A program made the translations under genes and the position numbers. DNA of 64,000 bases, taken from UBA7672 sp963718145. Its GTDB lineage: Bacteria > Pseudomonadota > Alphaproteobacteria > Caulobacterales > Hyphomonadaceae. The stretch is taken from assembly GCA_963718145.1 (NCBI GenBank), contig CAVQYJ010000004.1, forward strand, positions 1 through 64,000, in the 5' to 3' direction. Of the stretch, positions 61,384-64,000 are shown piece by piece (within the stretch, counting starts at the first letter, position 1; the number at the start of each line of letters is the position of its first letter). The notes beneath the pieces were generated by a model. It was not told the origin of the DNA and did no database searches. It saw only the letters and a program-made list of their open reading frames with translations.

Positions 61384-61417
61384 AAAGAAAAAGGCCGGAG
61401 CATTCCTGCCCCGGCCC
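61384..61417 (-). terminator. intrinsic terminator of copper-monooxygenase-like gene
   Basis: On the minus strand GGCCGG (with an extended, bulged stem) and CCGGCC are followed by TTTTTCTTTG. It lies 25 bases after the stop of the gene at 61442 and also shields the convergent dehalogenase gene. Confidence 0.8.
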
Positions 61418-61441
61418 TTGTCCTGTTCGACGACGCCTCGA

Positions 61442-63466
61442 CTAGAGGTCGATGTCGGCGTCGGGGATCTGCTGGCGCTGGCGGCCGGCGGCGCGATTGA
61501 CGTTTCCGGCTTCCATTTCCTTCTTGTCGAGGCCGCCATCCTTGTTGAGGTCGAGGTCTGCGAAGCGGGCCTTCATCGAGGCCAGGCCGCCGACCAGTTC
61601 GTTGACCTGGATCTTGTCGTCAGCGTTGTCGTCGATGCCGCCGATCGTCCGCGACTCCATCAGCTTCTGCTGCAGGTCGTTGCGGATGTTGCTGACGGTC
61701 TCGTCAGCCCAGCGGTAGTTGACCCGGAAGTACATCATCTCCTGCCAGGACTGTTCGCCCCAAGTGACGTTGATCTTCGGATCCGGGTTGGCCTTGTTGT
61801 GCACCGAATTGTCGTAGACCCACGTCGCGATCAGCTTGGTGCCGGCCTTCACGAGGATCGGCTCCACCGGATCGTAGTCGCGCTGCCAGTTGAAATCGTA
61901 CTTGGGCAGGGACAGGAGCATCTTCTCCTTGCCGTCCGGCGTCTTCTGCTTCAGCTCGACGTGGTAACCGCGATAGTGCGAGTGCGGGTAGAGCGTGTAG
62001 AGATACGCATCCGCCGGGAATTCGAGATAGGCGATTTCCTTGTGCCGGGCCTCGCCAGCCGGAATGCGCAGGCCGCCGTCGGAGATGACGGTGGAGCGCT
62101 TGATGTATTCCGGAGGAGCCTTCAGCGTGTAGTAGCCGATCTGGGTGGCGTCGGTCGTCGGCTTGCCCGTGGTCGTGTAGTGCATCGAGAAGCGGAGCTT
62201 GCCGCCCGCCGGGACCGGAGCGCCAGCCTGGTCGGCGATCATCTGCGGCTCGGCGCCGGGCGTATAGGAGCCGACCGAGCCGCCCGGGATTTTCGGGGCG
62301 GGCTTGGAGCGGTCGGGTGAGTGGTTCGACGTGACGTGGTGCAGGACCGTGCGGGCGCCGGGCTTGATGGCGATGGCGCGCAGCCAGGTATCGCCCTTGA
62401 AGGGATTATCAACCTGCATCGTCTGATATTCGACCGTGCCGGCGGCCGGAACGTTGAACGACGGAAGCTGGACGACTACGTCCGGCTTGCCGAGCGCGAC
62501 GGGCCATTCCGGAGCTTCGCTGGCCTGCGTCTTGAGGATGTCCTCGCCGGTACCGCGCGGGGCGCCAGCCTGGAGCCAGTGGATCAGCGTTTTGTTTTCC
62601 GCCGCAGTGAGGGCGTTGTCGTTCTTGAACTTGCCGATGTGCGGATCGGGGAAGTAGGGAGGCATGCGCTCGGCCATCACCGACTCGAGCATCATTGGGG
62701 CAAAGCCCTTCACGACCTCGTACGAATCCATCTGCCAAGGTGCGATGCCGCCCTTCTGGTGGCAGGTGACGCACTTGGCCTGGAGGATCGGCGCGACTTC
62801 CTTCGAGTAGGAGATGTTGGCGTGCTCGGCGGCCTTGCCTTCTCCCGGCAGGGAGATCGCCTTGCCGACCTTCACGTCGACGCGCGGGTTGGCGACCGGC
62901 GCGCCGGAGAGCACGGCGTCAATAGCCCTGGCGGTGTAGGCGTCCTTAGCCGCGGCCTTCAGGTTGGGCGAGGCGGATTTGGCGAAGCGGTCATCGAGCG
63001 GGCCGTGATAGGCCACCTTGAAGCCGGCTTTCGGGTCGAGCACGAAAATCTCGGCTTCGCGCTTCAAGTTGAGCTGTTCGCCGACGAGCTGGAGTTCATC
63101 CATCAGCAGCGGAACGGAGAATTTCTGCGCCTTGAACTCGGCGGCGGCGGCGTCACGCGACTGGCCGGTCGTCGAGTTGACCATGTAGAAGAGGACGCCC
63201 TTATCCTTGTAGGCGGCCTGGAGCTTGGCGAGTTCGCCAGCGGCCGAGCGCGACAGCGGCGAGCCATTTGTCTGCGACATGAGCACGATCGCCGGAGCGT
63301 ACTTGAAGTAATACAGCTCGTGCGCGAGCCGCGTGGTGTCCGTGAGCTGGAAGTTGCCGACCTTTTCCGGGACCGCGGAGGCGGTCGGAGCGGCGGTAAC
63401 GGCGGTAACGCCAACGAAACCGGCGAGCACGACCGCAGCCGCCGTCGCCATAAGCACAGACTTCAT
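61442..63466 (-). CDS. redoxin/cytochrome c/copper monooxygenase-like/EF-hand protein
   Basis: A 674-residue exported multidomain protein. After a signal peptide (ATAAAVVLAGFVGVTAVTAA) come a thioredoxin-like redoxin domain (residues about 35-190) without a CxxC, a cytochrome c motif CVTCH (about 232-236), a domain resembling copper type II ascorbate-dependent monooxygenases with TVLHHVTSNHS (near 375), YPHSHYRGYHVEL (near 494) and SWQEMMYF (near 575) as likely copper ligands, and a C-terminal EF-hand pair (DDNADDKIQVNE and DLNKDGGLDKKE). The start ATG at 63466 has GGGAGAG upstream. The substrate is unknown. A paralogue lies just upstream. Confidence 0.82.
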   Translation of the reverse strand: MKSVLMATAAAVVLAGFVGVTAVTAAPTASAVPEKVGNFQLTDTTRLAHELYYFKYAPAIVLMSQTNGSPLSRSAAGELAKLQAAYKDKGVLFYMVNSTTGQSRDAAAAEFKAQKFSVPLLMDELQLVGEQLNLKREAEIFVLDPKAGFKVAYHGPLDDRFAKSASPNLKAAAKDAYTARAIDAVLSGAPVANPRVDVKVGKAISLPGEGKAAEHANISYSKEVAPILQAKCVTCHQKGGIAPWQMDSYEVVKGFAPMMLESVMAERMPPYFPDPHIGKFKNDNALTAAENKTLIHWLQAGAPRGTGEDILKTQASEAPEWPVALGKPDVVVQLPSFNVPAAGTVEYQTMQVDNPFKGDTWLRAIAIKPGARTVLHHVTSNHSPDRSKPAPKIPGGSVGSYTPGAEPQMIADQAGAPVPAGGKLRFSMHYTTTGKPTTDATQIGYYTLKAPPEYIKRSTVISDGGLRIPAGEARHKEIAYLEFPADAYLYTLYPHSHYRGYHVELKQKTPDGKEKMLLSLPKYDFNWQRDYDPVEPILVKAGTKLIATWVYDNSVHNKANPDPKINVTWGEQSWQEMMYFRVNYRWADETVSNIRNDLQQKLMESRTIGGIDDNADDKIQVNELVGGLASMKARFADLDLNKDGGLDKKEMEAGNVNRAAGRQRQQIPDADIDL

Positions 63467-63776
63467 TCCAGCTCTCCCACGGGTATGTCGGCGAATGTAA
63501 TTCCTGTTCCAGTATCTATTCCGGACCAAAAATCGTCAACGCTGACGGGGGGTTGCGGCGATCCCGATCAGGGGCGGAGAGGTCACATTCACGCTAGGCG
63601 CGACCGGGTGCAGGGCGGATTCACCGAGAGTCGATGCGGGCTCAACGGAAGGTGACGTAGGGGGATGGCAGACGACGGTCCGTCGCCTGCGGCGCGCCGA
63701 TGGCTGATTCCCGACATGGAACGGCCCGGACGAGAGATCGCCCGGGCCGCCCTGGTGTGATCCTTCGGAGCTGACC
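63467..63776. other. intergenic region between paralogues
   Basis: These 310 bases hold the ribosome-binding site of the downstream gene (GGGAGAG near 63472) and the terminator of the upstream one at 63723-63748. The rest is G/C-rich without a convincing reading frame. Confidence 0.5.
63723..63748. terminator. hairpin after upstream paralogue
   Basis: GGCCCGG and CCGGGCC form a seven-base-pair stem around a 12-base loop just downstream (minus-strand sense) of the partial gene at 63777. No long T-run follows, so it is a likely but not classical terminator. Confidence 0.55.
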
Positions 63777-64000
63777 CTAGAGGTCGACCTCGGTATCGCG
63801 GATCTGGTTGGCGGTGCGGGAGACCACGACATTGCCTGCCGAGAGTTCCTTGGAGTCCAGGCCGCCATCCTTGTTGAGGTCGAGGTCCGCGAAGCGGGCC
63901 TTCATGGTGGCCAGCGAGCCGCGGAGCTCGTTGACCTCCACCTTGCCGCTAGCGTCGTCGTCGAGCTGGCCCATCGTGCGCGTAGCGGTCAGCTTGGTCT
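63777..64000 (-). CDS. EF-hand C-terminus of a paralogous multidomain protein (partial)
   Basis: The last 73 codons of a minus-strand gene whose start lies beyond the window. It has two EF-hand loops, DDDASGKVEVNE and DLNKDGGLDSKE, joined by SLATMKARFADL. This matches the C-terminus of the neighbouring protein (MKARFADLDLNKDGGLD in both), including the final acidic D-x-D/E-V-D-L. It is therefore probably a tandem copy of the redoxin/cytochrome/copper-monooxygenase-like gene; only the calcium-binding tail can be seen. Confidence 0.8.
   Translation of the reverse strand, partial: TKLTATRTMGQLDDDASGKVEVNELRGSLATMKARFADLDLNKDGGLDSKELSAGNVVVSRTANQIRDTEVDL

Noticed and set aside
1..64000. CRISPR array, prophage, rRNA operon or replication origin
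   Set aside because: I saw no regularly spaced repeats, phage structural genes, rRNA sequence or DnaA-box cluster.

Overview
The window is a GC-rich chromosomal segment of an alphaproteobacterium. The best evidence is a PhyR-NepR-EcfG general stress response locus with EcfG-type promoters (GGAAC-N16/17-CGTT), a system confined to Alphaproteobacteria. The tandem glycine riboswitch before gcvT, split gcvPA/gcvPB and several acyl-CoA dehydrogenases fit this. I cannot name the genus.

Layout. 1-4.8 kb is a rearranged zone: an internally deleted acetyl-CoA synthetase fused to a hydrolase tail, an intact acyl-CoA dehydrogenase, a complete IS1182-family element with inverted repeats, then fragments of an acyl-CoA dehydrogenase, an IS66 transposase and a DNA methylase, ending at tRNA-Arg(ACG). 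5.1-17.4 kb is an exopolysaccharide locus: outer-membrane export lipoprotein, initiating sugar-phosphate transferase, fused Wzz/BY-kinase, Wzy-like polymerase, Wzx-like flippase and two GT4 glycosyltransferases, bracketed by two distantly related secreted proteins. 17.5-21.8 kb is a tightly packed five-gene operon of unknown product: 2OG-Fe(II) oxygenase, MprF/YbhN-like membrane protein, YqcI/YcgG (GntA/DcsA-like) N-hydroxylase, DUF1989 protein and ATP-grasp-like protein. It is my main candidate for an undescribed system.

22-37 kb holds an EF-G paralogue, an M28-like lipoprotein with altered metal-site motifs, the glycine cleavage operon gcvT-gcvH-gcvPA-gcvPB under a tandem glycine riboswitch, an epoxide-hydrolase-like enzyme, panD, a SIMPL protein, a DUF1800/DUF1501 pair and a secreted protein. 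37.7-46.6 kb is a stress island: tRNA-Ile(CAU), two DUF1328 genes, an entericidin-like lipoprotein, phyR, nepR, ecfG, a HisKA_2 sensor kinase, a phosphoesterase, a lipid-kinase-like gene and small envelope proteins, several of them behind EcfG-type promoters. 46.6-55 kb is a catabolic block (SDR, serine hydrolase, two acyl-CoA dehydrogenases, isomerase, aldehyde dehydrogenase, SGNH hydrolase). 55-64 kb holds a GT2 synthase, a GGDEF-EAL protein, threonine aldolase, a haloacid dehalogenase and a four-domain redoxin/cytochrome c/copper-monooxygenase/EF-hand protein followed by the end of a paralogue.

Six genes (gcvPA, phyR, the GGDEF-EAL gene and three small ones) are each broken by what looks like exactly one extra base. 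The uniform direction suggests sequencing insertions rather than biological decay, so these genes are annotated here with restored frames.
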